Position numbers and translations under genes: made by a program. From Epiperipatus broadwayi (lineage: Eukaryota; Onychophora; Udeonychophora; Euonychophora; Peripatidae), in the NCBI GenBank assembly GCA_028023455.1, contig JAQFVV010012405.1, positions 5,479,334 through 5,543,333 on the forward strand: a stretch of 64,000 nt of DNA, read 5' to 3'. The notes beneath the pieces are model-generated. The model saw only the letters and a list, made by a program, of their open reading frames with translations, was not told where the DNA came from and ran no database searches. Below are positions 37,520 through 48,032 of the stretch, one piece after another; position 1 is the stretch's first letter; the number at the start of each line of letters is the position of its first letter.

Positions 37520-38960
37520 CCAAGGATAATGAATAATATTTATTTTATTAAATAAAATAATTGTTTTCTTTTAAAAAAGAATACTGGAAAAATTTTAACT
37601 TACTATGTATTAATATGTATGCATCTGATGTTAACCAAGGAATAAATAATATATTAAAATTATAATGTGATAATTATCATTTTAAAAGAAATATTTATTA
37701 ATATGTGAAACTTTGTCAGGAATTATTAATAATCTGTTTTAAATAAATTTTGGCTATTTTAAAGGAACAAACTCTTTTGGGAATTATTGTATTTCAAAAT
37801 ATCAGATTATTTGTGGATTTGTGAACTGAAATAAAAGTGACTTAAAGAAAGGAAGAATTCTTTATGATAAATATTAATCATCATTGATGCAGCTTGTATA
37901 TATATTTATTTATGTAATTACTTTGATTTAATATTATTCTTATTTTAAAAGATAATTTAACATATACATGTATGTGGTTGAATATATAAATGTGTATTTC
38001 ACCAAAAGAAAATCTTAATAATTCTAAATTTTATATTTAAATAACCATAATAGATTTTATTTAATAATTTGTTTTTGTTTGTTGATAAATACGTAGTAGA
38101 CAAACTATAACAAGTAAATTTTTTTAAATATGATTTTTATATCTGATCTATTGGAAATAATAGATAAATGAATATTTTATTCTGGTTTGAGTAAATATGT
38201 TTAATGTTTTGCACTATTTTGTAGTTTAAGCAAATATAATATTCTATGATACATTAATTTAAATTTATTATAACATATTTATTAATTGTCTTATTATTAA
38301 TTTTTTTATATAAAATTATTATTGTTTATTAAATTTGAGATAAGCATCTTATCCAAATTAAAAGATATGTGGCATAATAATCATAATTTATAGTCTTATT
38401 ATAAACATATAAAATCTAATTAATAAAGTAATATAAATTTTATTGTTATAATAGAATTCAATAATAATTAAAAATAAATATAATGGTTTATGAACATCAA
38501 TTGGTATAAGAGCTAGTTAATTATATAATCAGAAAGCTTAATAACTTTATTCACTCTTGAATATATTATAAATTTATCACATAGTAATAAAAGGGTTATT
38601 TATGAATGAATACCAGTATAGATATTATTAATAAATTTTAAATATTATTCCAATATAGATTTTGGATTATTTTATTAATATAACTTGCTTAATGTTTATT
38701 CATTTATTCCATTACAGATTTAGTTTACTGTGTTATCAGCTTGTGTAAGGATAAAGAATGGTGATTGTGTGGTTTTAAATGGTTTAATACCATTCCTGCT
38801 TGATAGAATTACAGTGACTGTGGTTATTAAAGAACCAAAGATACCAAAATGTGTAGATGCTGAATCTATATGCCTGTATAAGCAAGTGAGCTTGAATTGA
38901 AAACATTATTGTGTTTTCATTTTGGATTAACTAAAAAAGTAAAAGGTGGTTGCTGGAGGG
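37520..38960. other. Very AT-rich DNA, no gene recognised
   Basis: Nothing that I can support. The end (about 38710-38960) is less AT-rich but shows no open frame. Confidence 0.6.
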
Positions 38961-38964
38961 TTGC

Positions 38965-39178
38965 ATTGGATCTTAAGATCTAAGTGTAGTGTTCTCAGAT
39001 TCAAGACACCTCATTGATGAAATCTACAAACTAAAAACTAGTCTGGGGATATTAGATAGTGCCATGCACTAGATAGGAATTTTATGCAAAAGCCTTTCTG
39101 CATCCATTGATTCCTCAGGGTTGCATTGAGTGTTGCTACTGTATGGAGAGTTTTGCCTCTTTGTTTAGTTTACTTAAC
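38965..39178 (-). repeat. Hairpin SINE family HS, copy B
   Basis: The right end reads ctactgtatggagagttttg, the reverse of the family 5' end. Moving left, gaattttatgcaaaagccttt, then gcactagatagg, then ctagtctggggatatt match the complement of copies A and C. The far end (gttgcattggatcttaag...) differs from the 3' end of copies C and D, so this copy is probably truncated or rearranged there. Confidence 0.6.
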
Positions 39179-39739
39179 CTGTGCAGCAGTATTAATTTTA
39201 ACTAGACAATTTATATCATTGTAGCTTTGGTACTGTACAGCTAATACTATTTTAAATTTTAACTTTATATAATTTGTAGGGTTAACATTTCTTTTGATCA
39301 ATTTATTCTATTATTGATTTTGATATCCATCATGTTAATATTTTAATATAAGTAAATTAATGAAATATTTTTTATTTGTATGGTTACAGATTTTACTGAA
39401 AGATTTGGTGCATTAACAAGAGGAATTCTCATGTTCTCATTTTATATAAGTACAGATTTGGCATTCAGAGCTAGGGCATATAAATAATCTCTTTTTAATC
39501 TCTTGTTTATTTTTTTCTTCCCTTATAGATTTGGTACCTCAATTTTAGGTTGTACCCAAGCCATATCTCATTGCTTTCATTTTTGTTCCATTTCAATATA
39601 TATATAACCATGAGAAAACAGTCAACACTTAGACTATCCCAATTTAGATAACAATCAAAAATCTCAAACTGTTGTCAAGACAACCTTTTAACAATAAAGG
39701 TGGAATCTCATACATATATATATATATATAAACTTAAGA

Positions 39740-39985
39740 GCATGCTAACGCTCTAACAAGCTTTTTTTTTTAAATTATGATAAATGCTACTACAAGAGAA
39801 GGCATTCAAATCATCTTTATCTTAGATTGTCCCCATCCCCAGACCGGTTTTGACCTATGGGTCTCTTCAGTGAGAAGTTGGGACATTAGATTCATAAAAC
39901 CAACTCAAGCTAAGCATTTATCTAAAAGGTAATTCTCAAGAAGAAGATCTAAACCTTTAGACATCTGCATGTCTTTAAAGTCAGC
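39740..39985 (-). repeat. HS-related core element
   Basis: The segment atccccagaccggttttgac with ctcttcagtgag (39834-39878) is a variant of the core ccccagactaatttctagc ... catcagtgagg in HS copy A. Its outer text (gctaagcatttatc) instead matches the 10.2-kb palindrome. It may link those two families. It lies directly beyond the Penelope 3' side. Confidence 0.45.
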
Positions 39986-40092
39986 TCTCCAACTGAAAAT
40001 ATATATATATATATATAAACAAAATAAATGTCCACTATATATCTCCAACTGAAAATATATATATATATATAAAACAAAATAAATGTCCACTA
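39986..40092. repeat. 57-bp tandem repeat, two units
   Basis: Two units (39986-40042 and from 40043) each read ctccaactgaaaat, (TA)n, and aacaaaataaatgtccacta. They differ in (TA)n length. Because they abut the 3' side of the Penelope-like element they may belong to its 3' untranslated region. Confidence 0.85.
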
Positions 40093-40263
40093 ATATCAAT
40101 AATACAATAACAAAACTTAAATATATTCCAAACAACGGTAAACAATTTATAATATAATATAAATAAAAACTCATAAAGAAATATTTTCGATTATATTCAT
40201 AATCATTTTCAACTCAACTTTCAAAATGGAATCATCTATTACCAACCGGAAACACATGTCGAT

Positions 40264-41949
40264 TTAAATATCCCACAATTCATTAATCCTAACATTTGCT
40301 GACTGTCTGTTTATTATCGTATTTTTATACCTACTAATAAAAACTGCCTCTTTAATTTTTCTTTTTTCATTATCTCTCTCTTGGCCTAAAATTTTTATTT
40401 TATTTATATCAAAATTAAACTTAAAATTACAATTTCTATCATGATCATAAAAAACAGATTCAGTATATAACTTGACTTCATTACTATTATCATTACATAT
40501 CTGTACATTTTTCAAAACTCTTTTATATAACAATTTATGTTCTTTAATTCTTTTCTCTATATTACATCTAGATTCCCCTATATATGATAAGTTACACCCA
40601 CAAAAAATTCTATAAATTATATTACTCACGTTATTTTTTTCTAACTTATCTTTTGAATTATTAACCATTCTATTTAAATTACCTGATCCATAAAAAGAAA
40701 CATTATATATACCATTATAAACTTTTTTCATAAATTTTACTTGATTATTATTATAAAAAGGCAAAGAAATCCACTTCTTACTCTTAATTTCTTCATCACC
40801 AGTATTTCTATTAATTTTCTTACTAAATTGACAAACCACTTGATAAATTTCTTTTATATTATAACCTACACTTAATAATTCACTTACATAATTTTCAATA
40901 TTTTTCTTTTTATCACATGCATATTTACACAAAATATTATTTCTATACAAAAAAGACCTAAAACCAGCCATCTTATAATTATGTGGCACTTTAGATAAAT
41001 AGGGAATATACCCTCTAGTTTCAATAGGTTTAATAAACAATTTATAGTCAATCATATTATTGTTCCTTGAAATTATCAAATCTAAATATTTAATACTGTT
41101 ATTATATTCTTTCTCCATAGTCCAGATAAGACCTTTTAATTTATTATATTCATCAAAAATTTTATCAATCATTTCTGAAGAAGCACATATAAAAACATCA
41201 TCCACATATCTCGTATATATCTTAATATTTCCCATAAATATAAATTTGTTTAAAATTTTCTCTTCATAATATGACAAAACAAAACTGCATAACTGTGCCA
41301 CCATTGGTAATCCCATTGGCCAGCCTTTACTCATCTTATAAAATTTACCATTAAAGGATGCAACAATATTTTGTTCAATAAAATTTAAAGCCTTCATCAG
41401 AAAACATATTAATTGATTATCCACTTTCTTTTCCAATAAAGCTTGATGAATTATCTTAATTGAATCAAGTCTATCAATAGATCCATACATCTCAGAAACA
41501 TCCAATGACACTAAAACATCATCACAGTCCAAACTTAAATCTTTAATTTTTTCAACAAAATCAAATGATGACGTTACAGAATATTTTCCAAATCCAAGTA
41601 AATCTTGTAAAATTTTAGCTATATATTTACTAGTCTTATACACAAAAGACCCTCCAAAATCCAAAATTATTCTAAGTGGATAACCTTCTTTATGTAATTT
41701 TACATTAGCAAATACACGTGGACAAATAGCACTTGAAGGATATAATGAATAGTACACATTATCATTTATTCCTTTATTTTTTGCCTTTAATAAAATGTTA
41801 TTAATAAATTTCATTCTTTCTGAATTAGCATTATATTTATCAATCAATTCAAAATTTAATTTTTCCATTTGTAAAATAACTCCTTGAACATATTCATTAT
41901 TTGAAATCAAGCACATCCATAAATCTTTGTCTTCCTTTAAGCAAATCAA
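40264..41949 (-). CDS. Penelope-like reverse transcriptase / GIY-YIG nuclease
   Basis: A 561-codon open frame. Residues about 84-96 (KLHKEGYPLRIIL) and 146-158 (VSLDVSEMYGSI, motif A, D150) begin the reverse transcriptase. Motif B is GWPMGLPMVAQL at 209-220 and motif C is RYVDD at 247-251. The C-terminal third holds a GIY-YIG endonuclease: IIYRI at 444-448, then SYIGES at 455-460, with R461, R467 and the EH pair at 470-471. This RT plus GIY-YIG order is diagnostic of endonuclease-bearing Penelope-like elements. Relatives usually encode several hundred residues in all, often 700 or more, so the N-terminus is probably missing or out of frame upstream of 41949, where stops occur. All motifs visible here are intact, so the element is young. 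The product would copy its RNA at nicked chromosomal sites. Confidence 0.88.
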   Translation of the reverse strand: MICLKEDKDLWMCLISNNEYVQGVILQMEKLNFELIDKYNANSERMKFINNILLKAKNKGINDNVYYSLYPSSAICPRVFANVKLHKEGYPLRIILDFGGSFVYKTSKYIAKILQDLLGFGKYSVTSSFDFVEKIKDLSLDCDDVLVSLDVSEMYGSIDRLDSIKIIHQALLEKKVDNQLICFLMKALNFIEQNIVASFNGKFYKMSKGWPMGLPMVAQLCSFVLSYYEEKILNKFIFMGNIKIYTRYVDDVFICASSEMIDKIFDEYNKLKGLIWTMEKEYNNSIKYLDLIISRNNNMIDYKLFIKPIETRGYIPYLSKVPHNYKMAGFRSFLYRNNILCKYACDKKKNIENYVSELLSVGYNIKEIYQVVCQFSKKINRNTGDEEIKSKKWISLPFYNNNQVKFMKKVYNGIYNVSFYGSGNLNRMVNNSKDKLEKNNVSNIIYRIFCGCNLSYIGESRCNIEKRIKEHKLLYKRVLKNVQICNDNSNEVKLYTESVFYDHDRNCNFKFNFDINKIKILGQERDNEKRKIKEAVFISRYKNTIINRQSANVRINELWDI

Positions 41950-42029
41950 TTTATCTTTTCATTAATTGTCTTTTAAATAATCCAATAACTCTTTTCCATG
42001 AATTATCATACTTATTAGAATTTTATCTA

Positions 42030-42762
42030 TTATCTAACGTGCCACATAATTATAAGATGGCTGGTTTTAAGTCTTTTTTGTATAGAAATAATATTTTGTG
42101 TAAATATGCATGTGATAAAAAAAAATATTGAAAATTATGTAAGTGAATTATTAAGTGTAGGTTATAATATAAAAGAAATTTATCAAGTGGTTTGTCAATT
42201 TAGTAAGAAAATTAATAGAAATACTGGTGATGAAGAAATTAAGAGTAAGAAGTGGATTTCTTTGCCTTTTTATAATAATAATCAAGTAAAATTTATGAAA
42301 AAAGTTTATAATGGTATATATAATGTTTCTTTTTATGGATCAGGTAATTTAAATAGAATGGTTAATAATTCAAAAGATAAGTTAGAAAAAAATAACGTGA
42401 GTAATATAATTTATAGAATTTTTTGTGGGTGTAACTTATCATATGTAGGGGAATCTAGATGTAATATAGAGAAAAGAATTAAAGAACATAAATTGTTATA
42501 TAAAAGAGTTTTGAAAAATGTACAGATATGTAATGATAATAGTAATGAAGTCAAGTTATATACTGAATCTGTTTTTTATGATCATGATAGAAATTGTAAT
42601 TTTAAGTTTAATTTTGATATAAATAAAATAAAAATTTTAGGACAAGAGAGAGATAATGAAAAAAGAAAAATTAAAGAGGCAGTTTTTATTAGTAGGTATA
42701 AAAATACGATAATAAACAGACAGTCAGCAAATGTTAGGATTAATGAATTGTGGGATATTTAA
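42030..42762 (+). pseudogene. 5'-truncated second Penelope copy
   Basis: It starts in the middle of the reading frame (equivalent to residue 321, VPHNYKMAGF) and runs to the same C-terminus as the minus-strand copy. A two-base deletion in an A run near 42118-42126 shifts the frame after CKYACDKKK. Beyond it, the 218-codon frame from 42106 is the same as the other copy except for YVG in place of YIG at the nuclease motif. It has the whole GIY-YIG domain but no reverse transcriptase core. The near identity implies that both copies arose in one event or that one corrects the other. Confidence 0.85.
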
Positions 42763-42984
42763 ATCGACATGTGTTTCCGGTTGGTAATAGATGATTCCAT
42801 TTTGAAAGTTGAGTTGAAAATGATTATGAATATAATCGAAAATATTTCTTTATGAGTTTTTATTTATATTGTATTATAAATTGTTTACCATTGTTTGGAA
42901 TATATTTAAGTTTTGTTATATATATATTGCATAGTATAAGTATTTCTTATACAGAACAACAATAAACTTGATTATTTAAAGTCC

Positions 42985-43180
42985 TAAATGAATTTTCAAT
43001 TCAGAGCCTCTTCTTCAAAAAGTAAATGTTATAGTAATATACTAAGGAAAATAATGTATTTTAAATTTAATGTATTTACGTCTGTTCTAAACCACAATCA
43101 ATCAGATTTCCTGTTCATTACAGAGCCAGTACTACTTCTAAATCCTACAGTTGACTTTTTACAGCACATTTTATAACATT
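42985..43180. other. Short stretch without recognised content
   Basis: A short open frame exists at 42988-43176 but has no motif I recognise. Confidence 0.4.
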
Positions 43181-43189
43181 TGTTTTTTG

Positions 43190-43750
43190 ATTAGAGTACT
43201 CTGCTCTAATGGAAACATAATAGATAAAATTAATAATAAAATTGAACTTGGATGGAGTGCTTTTAATAGAAATAACTTAGCATGAAAGAAAATATACCTA
43301 TGTGTTCAAAAAGTAAGATGGTTTAATTTATGTGCTTTATCAATTCTTCCTTATGAATCTATGATCTGGACACTTAATAGAAGAGTAATACATAGACTTC
43401 AAATTATTTAACAAAATGTAGTTACGTGCATGTTAAGTGTAACAAGATATTAGAAATGAAATATATTGATGAGACAATAAATAGGTATTATTGATATTAT
43501 TAAAAGAATTGAGACAGAAATAGGACTGGGTTAAACATATTTCTATAAAAGATGATAAAAAATGAATAGGTGAAGTTTTAAATTTTATCCCGAGAGATTG
43601 TAAAAGACTTAGAAAAAGACCACATGTGAAATGGATGATGAAGTAAAAAAGTTTTCTAATATGATATGAAAAAGAGAGATTATGGAAACTGGATTAAATT
43701 TGGAGATGTCTATCTTATAATAAATCAATAATAGATGGTTGTAGTATATT
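43190..43750 (+). pseudogene. RTE-BovB C-terminal fragment, decayed
   Basis: It follows the RTE at 57.9-58.4 kb in order: gatggagtgcttttaatagaaat (SAFGRN region), a 'tatgatctggacacttaatagaagag' segment (SETWTLNRR region), 'aaaagaattgagacagaaat', and 'cgagagattgtaaaagactta' (PRDCKRL) with 'agaccacatgtgaaatgg'. Stops occur throughout. It is the same family as 28.5, 30.2, 56.8 and 59-62.6 kb. Confidence 0.7.
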
Positions 43751-43875
43751 TAAGTCTTTAGATAATCAAGATTATTGTTGTTCTAGATAAGTGTTTATAC
43801 TAATTCAAAAACTTTTTATAGTCTAAATATAGTGTTTAATTTATAATAATAATTACAATAAAAATAATATTTGAA

Positions 43876-43877
<2 letters not shown>

Positions 43878-43957
<80 letters not shown>
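43878..43957. repeat. (AAT)n microsatellite
   Basis: About 80 bp of pure AAT, followed by gaggatgataatgataat. The asparagine and isoleucine run frames here are artefacts. Confidence 0.97.
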
Positions 43958-43960
<3 letters not shown>

Positions 43961-44412
43961 GATGATAATGATAATAACACCTCTCTCACTGATTATGGTG
44001 TTTGTATATGTATAATCATATCTTTTATTTGGCAGTATACATCTTATAGATAAAAATATTAAACAGCAATTTACCAAACAACTTTGAGATGGTTGACTGA
44101 ATTAATTGGCTATAGCCAACCAGCTGAAAGAAAAATTCTAAGCCTGTTGCAATTTAAAAAGCATTCACTGTTCATCCAGCTCAGGTTCATACATAAAACA
44201 CCATGTAATGACAGTGTTATAAATTCTTAATCTTTTTTTTATTCTCAAAAATCAACTACTCTGTAATTACTTTACATAGTATTAACTTTAAATATACTTC
44301 ATTTCAAATAGTCAGCACACAACTTTTGAATCAATGCTAATATGAATAATATATCAGAAGTGTTCAATGAACTCATATCTTTGTTAAATACTTAATAACT
44401 ATAATAATATAA

Positions 44413-44635
44413 AACAGGCAAAACTCTCCAAACAGTAATGCCACTCAGTGCAAGCCAGAGTAATCAATGGATTCCAGAAGGCTTATGCATAAAATCCCTA
44501 TCTAATGCCTACACATCCAATATCCCCAGATTATTCTGACTTGCACAGAGTGGCACTACTGTATGGAGAGTTTTGCCTGTTTTAACAACAGTTACGAGCA
44601 AGCATAAGAATTGGTGATCATGTGATGTTTAGTGG
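44413..44635 (+). mobile_element. Hairpin SINE family HS, copy C, with TSD
   Basis: It begins aacaggcaaaactctcc and includes ccaaacagtaatgccactca. The complement returns at 44545-44581 (agagtggcactactgtatgg, agagttttgcctg), so the 5' two-thirds folds on itself. A non-paired 3' tail follows (ttggtgatcatgtgatgttt, agtgg). Exact 13-bp repeats, tataataatataa, flank it (44400-44412 and 44636-44648), though this AT-rich motif is of low complexity. The 3' end matches copy D exactly, which suggests a fixed 3' end recognised by a LINE rather than paired transposon termini. Confidence 0.75.
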
Positions 44636-44649
44636 TATAATAATATAAC

Positions 44650-45210
44650 AAATTTGATTAATCATATACCAGAATGCAAATAAATTAATAGCCAAACACC
44701 ATATCAATTCATAGAAAAAGTAACAGTTACTTCATCATTATAAAGTATTTCATTCCAAAACTGGAAACTCATTAGATGATCTATATGATATGACATTAGT
44801 CCTACTTTATACAATGATATATTGACATAACTGGACCAAACAATCAATTAATTCTTATTAACAACAAACACATAAAAATACTAATAGCAATTAAATTGAT
44901 TTTCATTATAATATTCATTCATTGCAAATATTATGTTGTTATTCATAGAATTTTAATCCATCAAAGAATATTAATTTTCTATAAAGATTCTTGATATGGT
45001 GCATTATCTTCCTGTCACACTCTTAGCTTAAGTTTTAATATCTGGCTGGATAAAATTTAAAATCTTTTTCAATTTCCAAACTACCTTAGAATCTTTTTTT
45101 TTTTTTTCAGGTATAAAGATCGTAAGCTAAGTTACTATTTAATTATTAACATGCAAATGAGTCTAACTTATTCCCATCTGGGAAATTAAACCTCATTCCC
45201 TTGCACTATT
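44650..45210. other. AT-rich DNA, no gene recognised
   Basis: It precedes the 5' target duplication of the LINE. A T run lies at about 45096-45108. Confidence 0.6.
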
Positions 45211-45388
45211 AAGTAGTATTTTTCTGAACGTCACTTCCGGAAAGCCGCCAGTGTAGTAATCTAAGCAGATCGTTCAACATTAAAATACTAAATTATTATA
45301 GTTTTTTGAATTTTTTTTACCTACGGAGAGGTAGGTGGAGATGATCAGGTAAACATTTAACTTTTATATTTATTAACTAAAATATAGA

Positions 45389-47387
45389 ATGGACAGGGCA
45401 CTTAATTTTCTTGATCAGAAAATACAGAAGCCAAACAGAATCATGAGATCGCTTAGCAACCATAACGTTAGAAAGGTATTTGAAAAGCTTAACACGAGCC
45501 CTCAAAAAGAAACAATAAAAAATACTTCCAGTAAAACCAATGAAGTCAACTTTTTCCGTAACGAAACCTTTTCAAGCCAAATGATCGACAAAGAATTAAT
45601 ATTACAAGCTCCCTTTGGTGATATAAATAAAAATGCAAAGCCCCAATCTTTTTCCGACAAATTCACATTGTCACAACAAAGTAGTCAAAAAAATGTAGAC
45701 TCGTTTTCCAATGCGATAAACCCTGATCGAAGTTACAGCCAAGCACTAAACATACAAAAACCTTATCTACTAGAATTTCCCAGTTTAACTCCGACATAGA
45801 AAGATTTCAGTTCTGTAATAACACAACGTTAACCATAATATAAGTTTTAACAGTCAATTGCAAAATACATAAAGTTCAACAATTCAAACAAGCAATCAAT
45901 CATATGCGACAGCACTTAGCAAAAACGAAACTAAAACCACAAGTTTAATAACAGATGAATCTACCACACAATCAAATATCCTCAATTTTGTGGAAGATGA
46001 ATATTATTCATCCAACAATAATGAACTTAGATCTCAAGCATTTCCTCAAAACTCTCAAACAAGTATGAATCATTATCATGAGATAAGCCAGGAATTCAAT
46101 TCCAGAATACCTCCACTTTTGTTCAACTCTTTCTTACATTACCATAGTGATCTTACTTTAATCTTAACCACTTCTAATGATTACTGTAACTTGTTCACAT
46201 TTCCCACAGATGACTTTTTTGAGCTCATCAAAAGTCAACAATTAGGTGATTCAGTAAAAAGAATATATCACCATCCGAACAAAAGATACTTAGTAATAGA
46301 GTTTTACAATATATTACAAAAAGAACAATTTAAAAGAAACCAACTTTACCTCAAAAATAGATATCTCATAAAAATAGACATGAACAAACCCAGAATTATT
46401 CATGAATTAGCACGAAATTGCTATTTAAATTTTAATCAAAATGACCTTCAACGACTTCTAGCTAAATTTGGAAATATTACAAATTTCAAATTCATAACAG
46501 AAAAGAGAGCAGGCATTGAACTGCCCTCAAACAGCGCAGCCTTCTCGCTTAAATTAAACTCAGATTATTCACCACTAGACATTCCAGTTACACTAGATGA
46601 GGCAAAATGTCCAATTTTCATCTCAATTCGAGGTGTGCAGCCTAAGTGTTTCAGCTGTGGGGAATGTACTCACCTTCTAAAGGCATGTCCAAAAAGAATA
46701 TGTGCATACTGCAATTTAAATATATCTAGAAATCATAAATGTCCACAAAAAGCTTTAAACCCTAAATTCACATCAATTCAACAGACAACTAATACAAGCA
46801 ATAATGAACAAGATCAAGTCAATGAAGACAGTACTGAAATCTCACAAACATTAACAGATGCCATAATCCAAGAGAAAACAAAAGAAGGCTGTGAGAACTG
46901 TATTACATTGCAACTTACCCACACAGCTTCCGAAAACCATTCAACAACTGGATCAAAATATGAAATAGTAGAAACACAGACACATCAAGAACAACAAACA
47001 ATAATCGAGCAACAAATACCAAAACAATCATCATCTCTACAAACTAATCTGAAAGGTCAAACAATATCAAACAACAAAAGTAAAACACAAGATTCATCTG
47101 AATCGCAGCATGATGAAACAACCAACTCAACTGCAGAATCTGATCTTGATACCAACTACTCGCAAAACTCTTCAAACAAAGCATTCAAAAGTAGAAGTAA
47201 GCAAGAAAAGAAAAGAACAAAAAGAAATGAGTCTCAGAACATCTCAACAGAGAACCAATCTACAGATTCACTAAGTACAACATCTCATAAAGAAAATATG
47301 ATCAACTCAAATACAAATTATCAAAACAAAGGACTAGACCAAGGTCAAACAAAAACAACAGTACCAAATTGGGATATTCTGACTTAA
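45389..47387 (+). pseudogene. LINE ORF1, zinc-knuckle nucleic-acid-binding protein
   Basis: Two open segments lie in different frames: 45389-45799 (136 codons, Ser/Asn/Gln-rich) and 45990-47387 (465 codons). Between them, 45800-45989 has stops, so at least one frameshift occurred. In the second segment, residues about 90-215 are compatible with an RRM-like fold. A CCHC knuckle follows (C220-x2-C223-x4-H228-x4-C233) and then a second C238-x2-C241...H249-x-C251. The rest is a long polar Ser/Thr/Gln tail. In Tx1-type LINEs such a protein coats the RNA and aids target-primed reverse transcription. The ORF begins 163 bp after the element's 5' end. The fold assignment is inference; the knuckles are read directly. 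Confidence 0.8.
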
Positions 47388-47520
47388 ACAGCACAAGTAC
47401 TCGAGGGTCAACTAATCTTATTGGATGATGAGTTATCAGAAGAATAAAGCAATCTCCACACCTATATATAATCCAACAATGCATTTAAAAATTGCAGGAA
47501 TTAATGTGAGAGGGCTAAAT

Positions 47521-48032
47521 TCACTGGATCGGGTACATGCAATCAAAAACTGGTTGAACAAATCAAACTTACACATTGTATGTTTTTCCGAGACCAAGCT
47601 ACATTTTCAGTCCAATATTAAAATACAGCAATTAATGCAACAACAAGGTTATTTCCATTATCTACCCTCGAATACTGCTTCTTCTGGAATGGCATTCCTA
47701 ATCAAGAAAAATCTGGAATATCAGCAACTAAGAACTCTTCACATTAGTAAAGAACTTCTATTTATTAACATTACCTTCACTGGATTGGGTACATGCAATC
47801 AAAAACTGGTTGAACAAATCAAACTTACACATTGTATGTTTTTCCGAGACCAAGCTACATTTTCAGTCCAATATTAAAATACAGCAATTAATGCAACAAC
47901 ATCGTTATTTCCATTATCTACCCTCGAATACTGCTTCTTCTGGAATGGCATTCCTAATCAAGAAAAATCTGGAATATCAGCAACTAAGAACTCTTCACAT
48001 TAGTAAAGAACTTCTATTTATTAACATTACCA
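47521..48032 (+). repeat. 256-bp tandem duplication inside ORF2
   Basis: 47521-47776 is repeated at 47777-48032 with very few differences (cggatcggg versus tggattggg; acaaggtt versus atcgtt-type changes). It duplicates the endonuclease segment from the region after INVRG through SETKL and beyond. The unit length is not a multiple of three, so it also shifts the frame. The near identity makes it recent relative to the element's other decay. Confidence 0.95.

Larger units (their letters stand above)
40107..42920 (-). mobile_element. Penelope-like element with inverted truncated copy
   Basis: The unit consists of a long minus-strand copy (41949 down to about 40107) and a 5'-truncated plus-strand copy (about 42030-42920). 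The two are joined head-to-head by about 80 bp of unrelated-looking sequence. Arms of about 890 bp are nearly identical. Such inverted partial copies are known in Penelope-like elements, which integrate with complex terminal structures. Outer boundaries are set only by where the arms stop matching, and I found no convincing target duplication. A hammerhead-like CUGAUGA motif, present in the terminal repeats of some relatives, was not seen in the flanks. Confidence 0.85.

Noticed and set aside
41060-41269. Plus-strand frame opposite the Penelope ORF
   Set aside because: Antisense shadow of the RT motif C region.
39900-42960. Hammerhead ribozyme in the Penelope flanks
   Set aside because: Looked for CTGATGA with a following GAAA in both orientations. 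The only near hit (about 41393-41400, minus strand) is inside the coding frame and lacks the rest of the fold.
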